A stretch of 28,794 bases of DNA from an uncultured Mycoplasmatota bacterium (lineage in GTDB: Bacteria > Bacillota_I > Bacilli_A > RF39 > UBA660). The notes below the pieces were generated by a model, which was given only the letters and a program-made list of their open reading frames with translations, made no database searches and was not told where the DNA came from. The DNA is taken from the NCBI GenBank assembly GCA_900546745.1, contig URDT01000016.1, forward strand, positions 1 through 28,794, written 5' to 3'. This document shows positions 14,325 to 23,038 of this stretch, piece after piece; within the stretch, counting starts at the first letter, position 1; every line of letters begins with the position of its first letter. The position numbers and the translations under genes are program-made.

Positions 14325-15576
14325 TAAAAGTATCTAATGTAATATTACTTTGAATAGGAAATCTAGGAATAGCATATTTATTAGAACTTCTAGTTGCTTT
14401 ATAACCACCACCAGCAAAAGCCACTTGAAAACCAGCTTCTTTGACTTCTTCTATAGCAGTATTATTATAAGCATAAAAAGGATAGCAAAAAGCTTTTGTA
14501 CTTCCAGTAATTGCAATAGATTTTTTTAAATCATTGATTACTTCATCATGAGAAGAACATAACAATCTAGCTCCTCTTGTAACACCACTACAAACTCCTT
14601 CATTATGCATATCGTACGTATGACTTTCAATATCTAAATAAGCTGATCTATAATTATTGATATCCCACCATCCAGTAATTAAAAATAATGTGGCATGAAC
14701 TTGATACTTTTCTAATAAAGGAATTAATTTATTTCCATTATGAGTTCCAGTTCCCATCGCTCCATCATCAATTGTTAATAGTACTGATTTTTGAGGTAAT
14801 TCAATTCTTCCATAAATCCAATCTACAAATTCTTGCATCGTCAATGTTTTATAGTTATTTTCTTTTAGATATTTCAATTGTTCTTCAAATTTACTAGTAT
14901 TTAAACAAATTCCCTGACCACAATTTTCTCCATCGCTATAAAAGAAATGATAATTTAAAACAGCAATTCCTGGTTTATAAACCACTTTCTTTTTAGTAAC
15001 TTCTACAGTTCTTGTTACTGTTGACTCATTATTACTAGAATCTGTAACTCGATAAGTAATTGTATAATTTCCAGGAGTATTGGTATCAACCGTTCCTTCT
15101 GTTACTACCTTAGAAGTAACATCTCCATCATAGTTATCGGTCGCAGTAACAAAAGGATCTTCAAAATTACTTCCCTCTTCTATTTGAATTTTTTCATTTC
15201 CCTTTATATTAATAATAGGTCCTTCTAAATCTACAACAATTACTTTCCTTGTAATTGTTTTTTTCTTTTTCTTATATTTAACTTGATAATCTACGGTATA
15301 TTCTCCTATTTTTGTATTATCTAAATTAGAATGAATTTGAATTTCTTTTGTAAGATTTTTCTTTCGAAAAGAAGCAGTAGCTCCTTGTTCTTGATACTCT
15401 TGATTTAATGGCAACATAATTTCTTTTTCCCCTTTTAAGGTAAGATTAATTTTACTAACTTGATCTAAATAAATCGTTTCATAAAAAAGAAATACTCCCA
15501 CACTTAGTATGATAATAGCTATTATAATAAGCAATAATTTATGTTTTTTAATAAATCCTTTTATTTTTTCTCCCAT
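14308..15576 (-). CDS. Membrane-anchored polysaccharide deacetylase with two Ig-like (DUF5011) domains
   Basis: Residues 12-32 form a transmembrane anchor. Two bacterial Ig-like domains follow: about 45-116, and 118-195 with GDVTSKVV and GNYTITYRVTDSSNNES typical of DUF5011. The NodB-type deacetylase domain fills about 205-422, with LTIDDGAMGTG (Asp270/Asp271) and ESHTYDMH (His319 and His324) as the metal-binding motif, then CYPFYAYN and a late IPRFPI. This predicts a cell-surface enzyme removing acetyl groups from peptidoglycan or another surface glycan. The active-site signature reads TIDDG instead of the usual TFDDG. The ATG follows AGGGAG; the gene comes 13 bases after rluD at the end of the long co-directional block. 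Confidence 0.87.
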   Translation of the reverse strand: MGEKIKGFIKKHKLLLIIIAIIILSVGVFLFYETIYLDQVSKINLTLKGEKEIMLPLNQEYQEQGATASFRKKNLTKEIQIHSNLDNTKIGEYTVDYQVKYKKKKKTITRKVIVVDLEGPIINIKGNEKIQIEEGSNFEDPFVTATDNYDGDVTSKVVTEGTVDTNTPGNYTITYRVTDSSNNESTVTRTVEVTKKKVVYKPGIAVLNYHFFYSDGENCGQGICLNTSKFEEQLKYLKENNYKTLTMQEFVDWIYGRIELPQKSVLLTIDDGAMGTGTHNGNKLIPLLEKYQVHATLFLITGWWDINNYRSAYLDIESHTYDMHNEGVCSGVTRGARLLCSSHDEVINDLKKSIAITGSTKAFCYPFYAYNNTAIEEVKEAGFQVAFAGGGYKATRSSNKYAIPRFPIQSNITLDTFISYIS

Positions 15577-15589
15577 TTCATAATTCTCC

Positions 15590-16483
15590 CTATTTAAATT
15601 GATCTAAAATATTGATAAAGCATTCTGGAAGTGGAGCTTCAAACTCCATATATTCTCCAGTTGTAGGATGAATAAATCCTAATTCTTTTGCATGTAAACA
15701 CTGTCCTGTTTCATCAATTAATTTCTTTTTTCCGTAAACAGGATCATTTACAACAGGATGTCCTATATAATCCATATGAACTCTAATTTGATGGGTTCTT
15801 CCTGTTTCAAGTTGCAATTCAATTAAAGTTGCTTCTTGATATCTTTCTAATACTTTAAAATGCGTAATCGCGTCTTTCGCATTCACATCTGTTACTGCCA
15901 TCTTTTTGCGATCTTTCAAATCCCTTCCAATAGGAGCATCAATCGTTCCTGTATCTTCTTTTATAACACCCCAAACTAAAGCAATATATTTACGAGTTGT
16001 CTTTTTTTCTTCCAATTGCTTTGCTAAAATTTCATGAGCTTTATTGTTTTTGGCTACCATTAAAAGTCCTGTTGTATAAGCATCAATTCGATGGACAATA
16101 CCAGGTCTAAATTCTCCATTTAAAGAAGATAACTCTTTAGAATGATGTAAAAGTCCATTCACTAGTGTATGACTAGGGTTCCCAACAGCTGGATGAACAA
16201 CAATGCCGTTTTCTTTATTTACAACAATAACATCATTATCTTCATAAACTATATCTAAATTCATATTTTCTGGAGTTAAATTCATAGGTTCTTCTTGATA
16301 TTCTTCAGTTTGAATCATATCATCCATTTTTAATAAATAGCTATTTTTAGTTTTCTTTCCATTTACTAAAACCTGATTATTTTGAACCATTTTAGCGATT
16401 TTACTACGACTCAAATGTAATTGTTCTACTAAAAATTGGTCGATTCGTTTATTTTGATTTTCTTCGGTTACTTTGATTTCCAT
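15590..16483 (-). CDS. rluD: RluD-family 23S rRNA pseudouridine synthase
   Basis: An N-terminal S4 RNA-binding domain (residues about 1-65: NKRIDQFLVEQL, SRSKIAKMVQN, VLVNGK) is followed by the RluA/RluD catalytic domain. It has VHPAVGNPSHTLVNGLL and the catalytic Asp in GIVHRIDAYTTGLLMVAK. The usual form is HRLDxxTSG; here AY replaces the more common KD-type residues but the Asp is kept. LELQTGRTHQIRVH-type sequence is present near residue 220. Probably makes pseudouridines in helix 69 of 23S rRNA, as RluD does; the exact target is unproved. It overlaps lspA by 35 bases, matching the lsp-ylyB order of Bacilli. AAAGGAGG precedes the ATG. Confidence 0.9.
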   Translation of the reverse strand: MEIKVTEENQNKRIDQFLVEQLHLSRSKIAKMVQNNQVLVNGKKTKNSYLLKMDDMIQTEEYQEEPMNLTPENMNLDIVYEDNDVIVVNKENGIVVHPAVGNPSHTLVNGLLHHSKELSSLNGEFRPGIVHRIDAYTTGLLMVAKNNKAHEILAKQLEEKKTTRKYIALVWGVIKEDTGTIDAPIGRDLKDRKKMAVTDVNAKDAITHFKVLERYQEATLIELQLETGRTHQIRVHMDYIGHPVVNDPVYGKKKLIDETGQCLHAKELGFIHPTTGEYMEFEAPLPECFINILDQFK

Positions 16484-16931
16484 AAGAATCCTCCTTTATC
16501 ATTGTAGCAACTATCATGAAACAACTAATTACAATACAAATATCAGCTAAATTAAAAATAGGAAACTGATAATGAAATAAAGTAAAATCAAGATAATCGA
16601 CAACATATCCACGAATAATACGATCTATCATATTCCCTATAATTCCTCCTATTAAAAGAGAATTCATAGCAATTGATAATCTCGTTTGTTTTTGATTTTT
16701 AATTAAATAATGATAAATCAATATAAGTGCTACAAAAGCCATTATAATTAAAAAATATCTTCCTCCTAAAAAGGTACTAAAAGCAGCTCCTTCATTTTGA
16801 ACATACGTTAAATTAAAAAAATTAGGAATGATATTTTGAGAACTATTTAATGATAAATTACTTGTGATAAATATTTTAATTCCTTGATCAAGTGTAAGAA
16901 TTCCTAAGGCAATTGCTAAAATTTTTTTCAT
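16449..16931 (-). CDS. lspA: Lipoprotein signal peptidase LspA
   Basis: Signal peptidase II, an aspartyl protease in the membrane that cleaves prolipoproteins ahead of the lipid-modified cysteine. Four transmembrane helices, the N-terminal LDQGIKI motif, VQNEGAAFS and the two catalytic Asp motifs NMIDRIIRGYVVDYLDF (Asp112) and FNLADICI (Asp130). 160 residues, normal. AGGAGG precedes the ATG. Starts eight bases after the broken HExxH gene and overlaps rluD. Confidence 0.95.
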   Translation of the reverse strand: MKKILAIALGILTLDQGIKIFITSNLSLNSSQNIIPNFFNLTYVQNEGAAFSTFLGGRYFLIIMAFVALILIYHYLIKNQKQTRLSIAMNSLLIGGIIGNMIDRIIRGYVVDYLDFTLFHYQFPIFNLADICIVISCFMIVATMIKEDSYGNQSNRRKSK

Positions 16932-16939
16932 AAATCCTC

Positions 16940-17857
16940 CTATACTTTTTTTAATCTTTTTTGATAGCTATTTTCTAACTTTCGATAAGATTCTTCTGTT
17001 AAATCCAAATAGAAAGTATCTTTATATTCTAAATCTAAATAGTGAATTACATCTTCTATATTATATTGATTAATTATACTATTAAGTGCAATAAATTCTT
17101 CTTTATCTTTGATATAATCATAAAAATAGCAAGCAAATAAATAACCAACTATATAACGATTTTGAAAAAAAATATCAAAGTTATTCTGATCTATATTTTC
17201 TGATATATGATTGGATATCATAATGATTTCTTTCTCATCATATTGATTTAACAAATCCATAAAGTTAGAAGCTGTAATGTATCCTCTATCTAAGAATTCT
17301 GAAACGAGTATTGTTTGAAACATATTAATTTTATTAATTTCCTGTAATGATCCAATAACTGTTTGATCGTTAATAGCAGCATTTTTAATACCCTGTTGTT
17401 CAAAAAAATCTCTTTGCATCATTTCAGCTGTAAAAGAAAACATTTCACAAAATAGATTACGAGCAATACTAACATATTCTTCAATTGTTGTAGCATGAAT
17501 TAATTCATGTGTGATAATAAAAGAATCTCAGATTCTATTTTGATAAGCTAAATAAATATATTTTTGTTTGGTAGATTCTATATAATCAGAATATGGATCT
17601 ATTGGGGAGTTAAGTTCACATTCTAACTGAACATTTTCAATTTCTTTAGCATATTCCTCAGATACACTTTTTAAAAAATTTTGAGAATATTTCATACTCT
17701 TTTTTAAAGGAATATGTTTTCTATTCTTTGGATAAGGAACACATTTTTCATTACTACTGATAATTTCCGACAAGCGACTAGTGAAAGTAAATTCTTCTAT
17801 GTCATCAATTTGAAAATCATGAATAAATTGTTCTATTAAATGATTTAATTTTTTCAT
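16940..17857 (-). pseudogene. HExxH metallopeptidase-like gene broken by one in-frame TGA
   Basis: Two open segments (17857-17528, 109 residues, and a downstream stretch ending at 16940) lie in the same frame and are separated only by a TGA at 17528-17530. Directly after it the frame encodes DSFIITHELIHATT, with a HELIH zinc motif, then FCEMFSFTAE with the expected downstream Glu. The end (DLTEESYRKLENSYQKRLK) is nearly identical to the end of the intact protein at 20235-21227 (DLTEESYKKLEKSYKNSLK). The whole would be about 305 residues. Aligned with that paralogue, the stop falls where it has Ser, so TCA to TGA is the simplest change. As read, neither half is a working enzyme: the first lacks the motif, and an internal start at 17443 also lacks it. 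Either a recent pseudogene, a sequencing error or readthrough. Confidence 0.8.
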
Positions 17858-17862
17858 ACTTT

Positions 17863-18339
17863 TTACAATTCTATTTTAATTTCTCGATTAGTAGGAACAT
17901 ACTGACGATATTGAATGCCAACTGCATCCAATATTTTCTTGCTGACTTTAGTAGAATCGGTATCTTTATATTTATCACTCAAATAAATTACTTCTTTAAT
18001 TCCTGTTTGGGCAATCATTTTAGCACATTCATTACAAGGAAATAAGGTTACATATATTTTTGTTCCTTTTAAATTTCCACTATAATTTAAAATAGCATTT
18101 AATTCACCGTGACATACATAAGCATACTTGGTATCCATAAAATTACCTTCTCTTTCCCACGGCATATTATCATCACTAAATCCTTTAGGTGAGCCATTGT
18201 AACCAATGGATAAAATTTTATTTTCATCATTTACAATACAAGCACCTACTTGAGTATTTGGATCTTTGCTACGATAGGTAGATAAAATAGCAATTCCCAT
18301 AAAATATTGATCCCAGTTAATATAATCTTGTCTTTTCAT
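17863..18339 (-). CDS. dCMP deaminase family protein
   Basis: Zinc-dependent deaminase converting dCMP to dUMP for thymidylate synthesis. Zinc motifs: VCHGELNAIL (HxE, with the catalytic Glu) and FPCNECAKMI (PCxxC). DPNTQVGACIVN and GYNGSPKGFSDD are typical of the dCMP deaminase/ComEB group. Most members have HAE where this has HGE; the ligands themselves are kept. 158 residues, normal. The ATG shares one base with the miaA stop (TAATG). Thymidine kinase is encoded in the same block, so two pyrimidine-deoxynucleotide routes are co-located. Confidence 0.9.
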   Translation of the reverse strand: MKRQDYINWDQYFMGIAILSTYRSKDPNTQVGACIVNDENKILSIGYNGSPKGFSDDNMPWEREGNFMDTKYAYVCHGELNAILNYSGNLKGTKIYVTLFPCNECAKMIAQTGIKEVIYLSDKYKDTDSTKVSKKILDAVGIQYRQYVPTNREIKIEL

Positions 18340-19223
18340 TATTTCACTTCCTCTATATACTTTACTACTTCGTGTATAGTTTTATTAAAATCCTTAAAGT
18401 TTACATCAAACCACTTCATAGGAAGCTGATGATTAAACCAAGTATACTGTCTTTTCGCATAATTTCTACTTCTTTGTTGAATACAATGAATAGAATCTTC
18501 TAAAATACAATTTCCATCAAAATATTCAAATAATTCTTTATACCCTATTGGAGTCATAACAGCTTTTGTTCGAATCATAGACTGATAAATTTTTTTTGCT
18601 TCTTCTAGAAGTCCTTGTTTCAACATTTCTTCAACTCGAGTATTAATTCGCTCATACAAAATTTCACGATCCGTTGTAAGTCCAATAAATATTGTATCAT
18701 ATAAAAGTTGATTTGTATGTTCTTTGCTACTAAATGGTTGATGATTTTCTTTGAAATAATCTAAAGCTCTCTCTACTCTTTTTCGATTATTCATATGGAT
18801 TTCAGTATTTGGATCGACTTTTAAAAGCTCTTCATATAATTCTTCTTTGGTAAAATTAGAATAATCTGTTTTATAATTTGTTTCTTCTTGAAATTCATAA
18901 TCATAAAGAGCAGCTCTAATATAAAGCCCTGTTCCACCCACTAAAATAGGAATATGCCCTCTTGCCTCAATCTCTTTTATTTTCTTTCTAGCATCTTTTT
19001 GATAATCATAAACGGTATAATTTTCTGTAATTTCTTTGATATCAATCAAATGATGAGGAACATTTTCCATTTCTTTATTCGTTACTTTTGCTGTAGCAAT
19101 ATTTAATCCTTTAAATACCTGGGTAGAATCAGCATTGATGATTTCTCCATTTAATTTTTTAGCTAATTCAATACTCAGCTTTGTTTTTCCAACACCTGTT
19201 GGTCCTGCTATTACAATAATCAT
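18339..19223 (-). CDS. miaA: tRNA dimethylallyltransferase MiaA
   Basis: Adds a dimethylallyl group to N6 of A37 in tRNAs reading UNN codons. P-loop GPTGVGKTKLS at residues 7-17, then INADSTQVFKGLNIATAK (usual form DSMQVYKGMDIGTAK), VPHHLIDI, PILVGGTGLYIRA, and RSRNYAKRQYTWF near the C-terminus. 294 residues, normal for Gram-positives. ATGA overlap with the stop of the HExxH gene upstream. Confidence 0.95.
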   Translation of the reverse strand: MIIVIAGPTGVGKTKLSIELAKKLNGEIINADSTQVFKGLNIATAKVTNKEMENVPHHLIDIKEITENYTVYDYQKDARKKIKEIEARGHIPILVGGTGLYIRAALYDYEFQEETNYKTDYSNFTKEELYEELLKVDPNTEIHMNNRKRVERALDYFKENHQPFSSKEHTNQLLYDTIFIGLTTDREILYERINTRVEEMLKQGLLEEAKKIYQSMIRTKAVMTPIGYKELFEYFDGNCILEDSIHCIQQRSRNYAKRQYTWFNHQLPMKWFDVNFKDFNKTIHEVVKYIEEVK

Positions 19224-20230
19224 TTTGTCTTCCTCAATACAGGATCAGAAATAGATTTTTTTATAATATCAAGGGATTCTAAAACCATATTTTGATTTAA
19301 AGGAATTCCTACCTTATTCAAAACTTCTTGTACTGATAACTCTGCATATTCTGTGTTTATTTTATCATTTAATTCAACCATATCTTCTAATTTAGAGTGT
19401 TCTAAGGCATAATAGGCCAAAATTATACCAACAACATATCGATAATTTTGATTAAACAAATTAACTACAGGCTTATTTTTTTTGAGTGAGTCTAGTTTAT
19501 TCAAAGTTTGTAAGCATTCTTTTTGAAAACTAGGATCTCTTATTCTTAAAATATTTCTTAAATCCTCTTCTGTATTTTCATTAATATTTCCAAGATATTC
19601 GTAGGCTACTAATACAGTAATATATTGATATAGTTTTATATTTTTTCTATAAAGAGGTTCTACTCTATTGTTTATAATAAGCTCATCTTTTGAAATGTTT
19701 TTTTCTTCTATTAAATATCTTTTAGCTATAGTTTCAAAATAAATAGCAATAAACTCTGTAAAAAAATCAAAATTAGAAGATATTTTTTTATTCATTTTTA
19801 CTTGTGTATAATGAAAAAATTCATGAATTAGAGATACAACATCATAATAATTAAATTCTCTTGAAACATTTATTAGTTTTCTATTTACAATTTCATTATA
19901 GTCATAGAAAGAAAATCCACTGTTGCCTTTTGAATTAAAATTAAAATTTAATGCCCCTGACTTTATAAGTTCGTCATATTCGCCCAAATATCTTGGTGAA
20001 ATTTTTTCAATGATTTCTCTAGCAAGTAAATAAACATCTTCGAACGTTAAATGATTAGATTTAGATTTTATTTGAAATGTTTCAATATTATTTTTAAAAT
20101 AATCATTAATTATAGTACTTAAACCCCAAATTGGAATTAAATTATCTACAAAAATTTTATTCTTTTTTTGAAATCCTAAAAATACATCATTTAGATAGTC
20201 ATTTAATCTTTTATATTCTTCTTGCGTCAT
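19220..20230 (-). CDS. HExxH metallopeptidase-like protein, paralogue 1
   Basis: Family not recognised. A zinc-peptidase motif HEFFH lies at residues 136-140, followed 18 residues later by Glu159 in FTEFIAIYFE. That spacing fits the gluzincin pattern (HExxH plus a downstream Glu). No signal peptide or membrane helix, so it should be cytoplasmic. The C-terminal half is helical, with RYVVGIILAYYALE matching VGLVLACYMYE in paralogue 2 and VGYLFACYFYD in the broken copy. The starts also match (MTQEEYKRLNDYL versus LTKEEYDILNQKI). The ATG lies four bases after the paralogue 2 stop behind GGTGAT, and the stop overlaps miaA (ATGA), so it is co-translated with tRNA-modification genes. Substrate unknown; the motif could also be a structural relic, but all ligands are present. 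Confidence 0.75.
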   Translation of the reverse strand: MTQEEYKRLNDYLNDVFLGFQKKNKIFVDNLIPIWGLSTIINDYFKNNIETFQIKSKSNHLTFEDVYLLAREIIEKISPRYLGEYDELIKSGALNFNFNSKGNSGFSFYDYNEIVNRKLINVSREFNYYDVVSLIHEFFHYTQVKMNKKISSNFDFFTEFIAIYFETIAKRYLIEEKNISKDELIINNRVEPLYRKNIKLYQYITVLVAYEYLGNINENTEEDLRNILRIRDPSFQKECLQTLNKLDSLKKNKPVVNLFNQNYRYVVGIILAYYALEHSKLEDMVELNDKINTEYAELSVQEVLNKVGIPLNQNMVLESLDIIKKSISDPVLRKTK

Positions 20231-20234
20231 ATTA

Positions 20235-21227
20235 TCACCACAAATTCTTTAAACTATTTTTATAACTTTTTTCTAATTTTTTATAACTTTCTTCTGTTAA
20301 ATCAAATACCTTATCTTTATTAAACTCTAGATTTAAATAAGTTAATACTTGATTAGTATTCATTTGATATAAAATATCATTTAAATTCCAAATATCATTT
20401 TTCTTCATTTCATACATGTAACAAGCAAGAACTAACCCAACCGTATTTCTTGTATGTAAAATATAAGTGTCTTCAAAAGAATATTGATCTTCTTCTAAAA
20501 CTTCACTAATAACTGTATCAAAAATAGTATTAATAAGTTCTGGATCTGGTTGATACTGATAAATAGTCTTCATGATTTCATGTAACTCATATTGATTTAT
20601 TTGAATCCCGTTAATCTTTTTCTTTAATAATTCCAAAATGACTTTTAAACAAATATTATCTTGGTATAAAGTAATAAAATTATTTTTATGCTCTTTTAAA
20701 ACATCTTTTTCATATTTAGGATATTTTTTTACAATATAATCTTTCGCTAATAACTCACTAAAAATAGAAAAACATTCTGTATAATAACTTGTTGTAGAAT
20801 TAATATATTCCTTCCTAGTATTAGTAAAATGAATAAATTCATGAATTAATGTTAAAACATCTGATATGTTCTGAAACATCTTCATATGAATAATTGAAGT
20901 TCTTGAATCAAAATAAGATTTATCATCAATATCTTTTCCTTGTTCAAAAATGATTTGATTATCTTCTAAAATATCTTGTAAATATTTAGAATATTTATCA
21001 CGGAACATCTTTAAAATTTCTAAGCTATACTCTACTGATTTATTCTGACCCAAAGTTAATTTAAAATGATATAACACTTCATGTCCCTGATTGATAGGAT
21101 ATAAATTTTCTATAATAATATTACATAGTCTTTCTTCAAACAAAAAGTCATCTTCAAAAACAGGATAATCTTCGTAAAGAAATACATCTATTTTTTGATT
21201 TAAAATATCATATTCTTCTTTAGTCAA
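20235..21227 (-). CDS. HExxH metallopeptidase-like protein, paralogue 2 (TTG start)
   Basis: Tandem paralogue of the gene at 19220 and closest to the broken copy at 16940. HEFIH is at residues 129-133 of the form given here, followed 17 residues later by Glu in YTECFSIFSE. The end reads DLTEESYKKLEKSYKNSLK. The frame is open upstream to an ATG at 21290 (and one at 21281), but neither has a ribosome-binding site and both lie deep in queA. The TTG at 21225-21227 begins LTKEEYDILNQ, which lines up with the MTQEEYKRLND start of paralogue 1. TTG ACTAA overlaps the queA stop by eight bases, with GGAG about 12 bases upstream, so coupled reinitiation is likely. Predicted cytoplasmic; substrate unknown. 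Confidence 0.72.
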   Translation of the reverse strand: MTKEEYDILNQKIDVFLYEDYPVFEDDFLFEERLCNIIIENLYPINQGHEVLYHFKLTLGQNKSVEYSLEILKMFRDKYSKYLQDILEDNQIIFEQGKDIDDKSYFDSRTSIIHMKMFQNISDVLTLIHEFIHFTNTRKEYINSTTSYYTECFSIFSELLAKDYIVKKYPKYEKDVLKEHKNNFITLYQDNICLKVILELLKKKINGIQINQYELHEIMKTIYQYQPDPELINTIFDTVISEVLEEDQYSFEDTYILHTRNTVGLVLACYMYEMKKNDIWNLNDILYQMNTNQVLTYLNLEFNKDKVFDLTEESYKKLEKSYKNSLKNLW

Positions 21228-22245
21228 TAAACATCGAATCTCCAAATGAAAAGAAACGGTATTTTTCCTGAATTGCTTCATGATATGCATTCATAATATG
21301 TTCTTTTCCAGCTAAAGCACTTACTAACATTACTAAAGTAGATTTAGGAAGATGAAAATTAGTAATTAATGAATCAATTGCTTTAAATTGATATCCTGGA
21401 TAAATAAAGATATCTGTCCAACCACTACATTCTCTAAACTCTGGATAAAGACTTCGAATGGTTTCTAATGTTCTCGTAGATGTTGTTCCTACACTAATAA
21501 TTCTTTTTCCATCTTTTTTAGCTTGATTTAAAATATCTGCTGTTTCTTTACTCATTTGATAAAATTCACTATGCATTTTATGATCATGGATATCTTCTAC
21601 CGCTACAGGTCTAAAAGTACCAAGACCAACATGTAAAGTAATTGTGGTAATCGTTACACCTTTTTGTTTTAATGCTTCTAGTAATTCTTTTGTAAAATGA
21701 AGACCTGCTGTTGGAGCAGCGGCACTTCCTATATTTTTGGCATATACAGTTTGATAACGATCTTTATCTTCTAGTTTTTCATGTATATATGGAGGCAAAG
21801 GCATTTCTCCCAATTGATCTAATATCTCGTATAAAATTCCTTTATACTCTAATTTAAAAATTCGAATTCCATCTTCTTTTGCTTCAATACATTTTGCTTT
21901 TAATAAACCATCACCAAAATTAACAACAGTTCCTTCTTTAATTCTTTTAGCAGGTTTTGTTAAACATTCCCAAGTATTATCTCCTTTTTCTTTTAACAAA
22001 AGAACTTCAATTACTGCATTTGTTTCCTCTTTCACTCCATAAAGCCTAGCAGGCATAACCTTTGTATCATTCAATACTAAAACATCATTAGGACCAAGTA
22101 AATCTACTAAGTCATGAAAATGTTTGTGTTCTATTTCACCTGTTTTCTTATTTAATACTAGCATTCTAGAAGTATCTCTTTTTTCGATAGGAGTTTGCGC
22201 AATTAACTCTTCTGGTAAATCAAAATCAAATTCTTCTACTTTCAT
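21220..22245 (-). CDS. queA: S-adenosylmethionine:tRNA ribosyltransferase-isomerase QueA
   Basis: Transfers and rearranges the ribosyl group of SAM onto preQ1 in tRNA to give epoxyqueuosine. Motifs: FDFDLPEELIAQTP at the start, VLVLNDTKVMPARL, GAAAPTAGLHFT-type sequence (SAAAPTAGLHFTKELL), HVGLGTFRPV and a late NFHLPKSTLVMLVSALAG. The start is the ATG at 22243-22245, five bases from AGGTGA; a GTG three codons earlier lies in the Shine-Dalgarno. 341 residues. In most Bacilli queA follows ruvB and precedes tgt. Here two unknown genes separate it from ruvB, and tgt is replaced by the HExxH paralogues. Confidence 0.95.
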   Translation of the reverse strand: MKVEEFDFDLPEELIAQTPIEKRDTSRMLVLNKKTGEIEHKHFHDLVDLLGPNDVLVLNDTKVMPARLYGVKEETNAVIEVLLLKEKGDNTWECLTKPAKRIKEGTVVNFGDGLLKAKCIEAKEDGIRIFKLEYKGILYEILDQLGEMPLPPYIHEKLEDKDRYQTVYAKNIGSAAAPTAGLHFTKELLEALKQKGVTITTITLHVGLGTFRPVAVEDIHDHKMHSEFYQMSKETADILNQAKKDGKRIISVGTTSTRTLETIRSLYPEFRECSGWTDIFIYPGYQFKAIDSLITNFHLPKSTLVMLVSALAGKEHIMNAYHEAIQEKYRFFSFGDSMFID

Positions 22246-23038
22246 ATTTTTCACCTATACTTTCTTTCATTTCCTGTGCTCTTTTAACTTCTTCCTCCGA
22301 TAAAAAGGAATCATAATTTTCAGGACAAACTTCAACCTTTGAATAAACATCTTTTACAATACTTAAAAAATCACCATTGGGATAAGGAATTATGGTATCA
22401 CTCTTTTTTACAATAAAGAAAGATTTTTCACCTTCAGAATCAATTAATGCGACTTGTGTATACCCTAATCTTCCTCTAAAATAACGAGCAATACTTTGAT
22501 AGGTAAACTCTTTTAATTCACCTGTCATACAATGTACATAGTCCTCATATAATTCTTTATCATAGATCATTTTTTCAACTAGGATAAGTTCATATATGTC
22601 ATCATGATAACGATGATTCACATAATCTACATCATATTTAATTCCGGTCGGATCAATAATAGAATTTGTTAAATAATAAGGACTAACTTTCTCTATATGA
22701 TAACTCATATCAGATAATTTATAATAATGAGAATCCGGAAGCTTAGAATTTATCCTATGATAGGTCATTTCACCATTTTCACCATATAAAATTCCTTCTT
22801 CTATAGGAATAGGATTTTGTATTTTATATCCTAAATGTAAAATACAAAAATCAAAATATGGTTCATAGTAATGATATTCTGATTGAAATGCTTCAAATAT
22901 TTTCTTATTTTTGGCATCCATACTAATATATTTATTTACAAGATTTTCAAAAAAGTTACCAATTTCATAATAAGGAATTGTTATAACAGTCCCATTGGGT
23001 GCTACTACACTAGTAATCTTAGCCGATTTTTCTAACAT
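22226..23038 (-). CDS. Unknown protein, tandem paralogue B
   Basis: I do not recognise the family. It is a paralogue of the next gene upstream (23019-23771). Shared blocks: APNGT...PYYEIG near the start (SPNGE...NYYELG), YHYYEPYFDFCILHLGYKIQNP, a mid-protein DPTGIKYDV (DPNGIGFKV) and MIYDKELYEDYVHCM. The C-terminal 60 residues differ. No signal peptide, membrane helix or evident catalytic motif; rich in Tyr and acidic residues, predicted cytoplasmic. Its start overlaps the paralogue A stop by 20 bases and its end overlaps queA by 20 bases, so it is co-translated. The repeated PNG or DPNG motif at two places hints at a repeated or binding fold. Confidence 0.7.
   Translation of the reverse strand: MLEKSAKITSVVAPNGTVITIPYYEIGNFFENLVNKYISMDAKNKKIFEAFQSEYHYYEPYFDFCILHLGYKIQNPIPIEEGILYGENGEMTYHRINSKLPDSHYYKLSDMSYHIEKVSPYYLTNSIIDPTGIKYDVDYVNHRYHDDIYELILVEKMIYDKELYEDYVHCMTGELKEFTYQSIARYFRGRLGYTQVALIDSEGEKSFFIVKKSDTIIPYPNGDFLSIVKDVYSKVEVCPENYDSFLSEEEVKRAQEMKESIGEKYESRRI

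Noticed and set aside
17528..17530. Reading TGA as Trp (genetic code 4)
   Set aside because: rsmE, the 129- and 132-residue hypotheticals and HExxH paralogue 2 end naturally at TGA, and the aligned residue in the paralogue is Ser, not Trp.
17441..17857. Treating the two halves of the broken HExxH gene as two separate genes
   Set aside because: They are in the same frame with zinc-motif coding sequence between them, and together they align with an intact paralogue.
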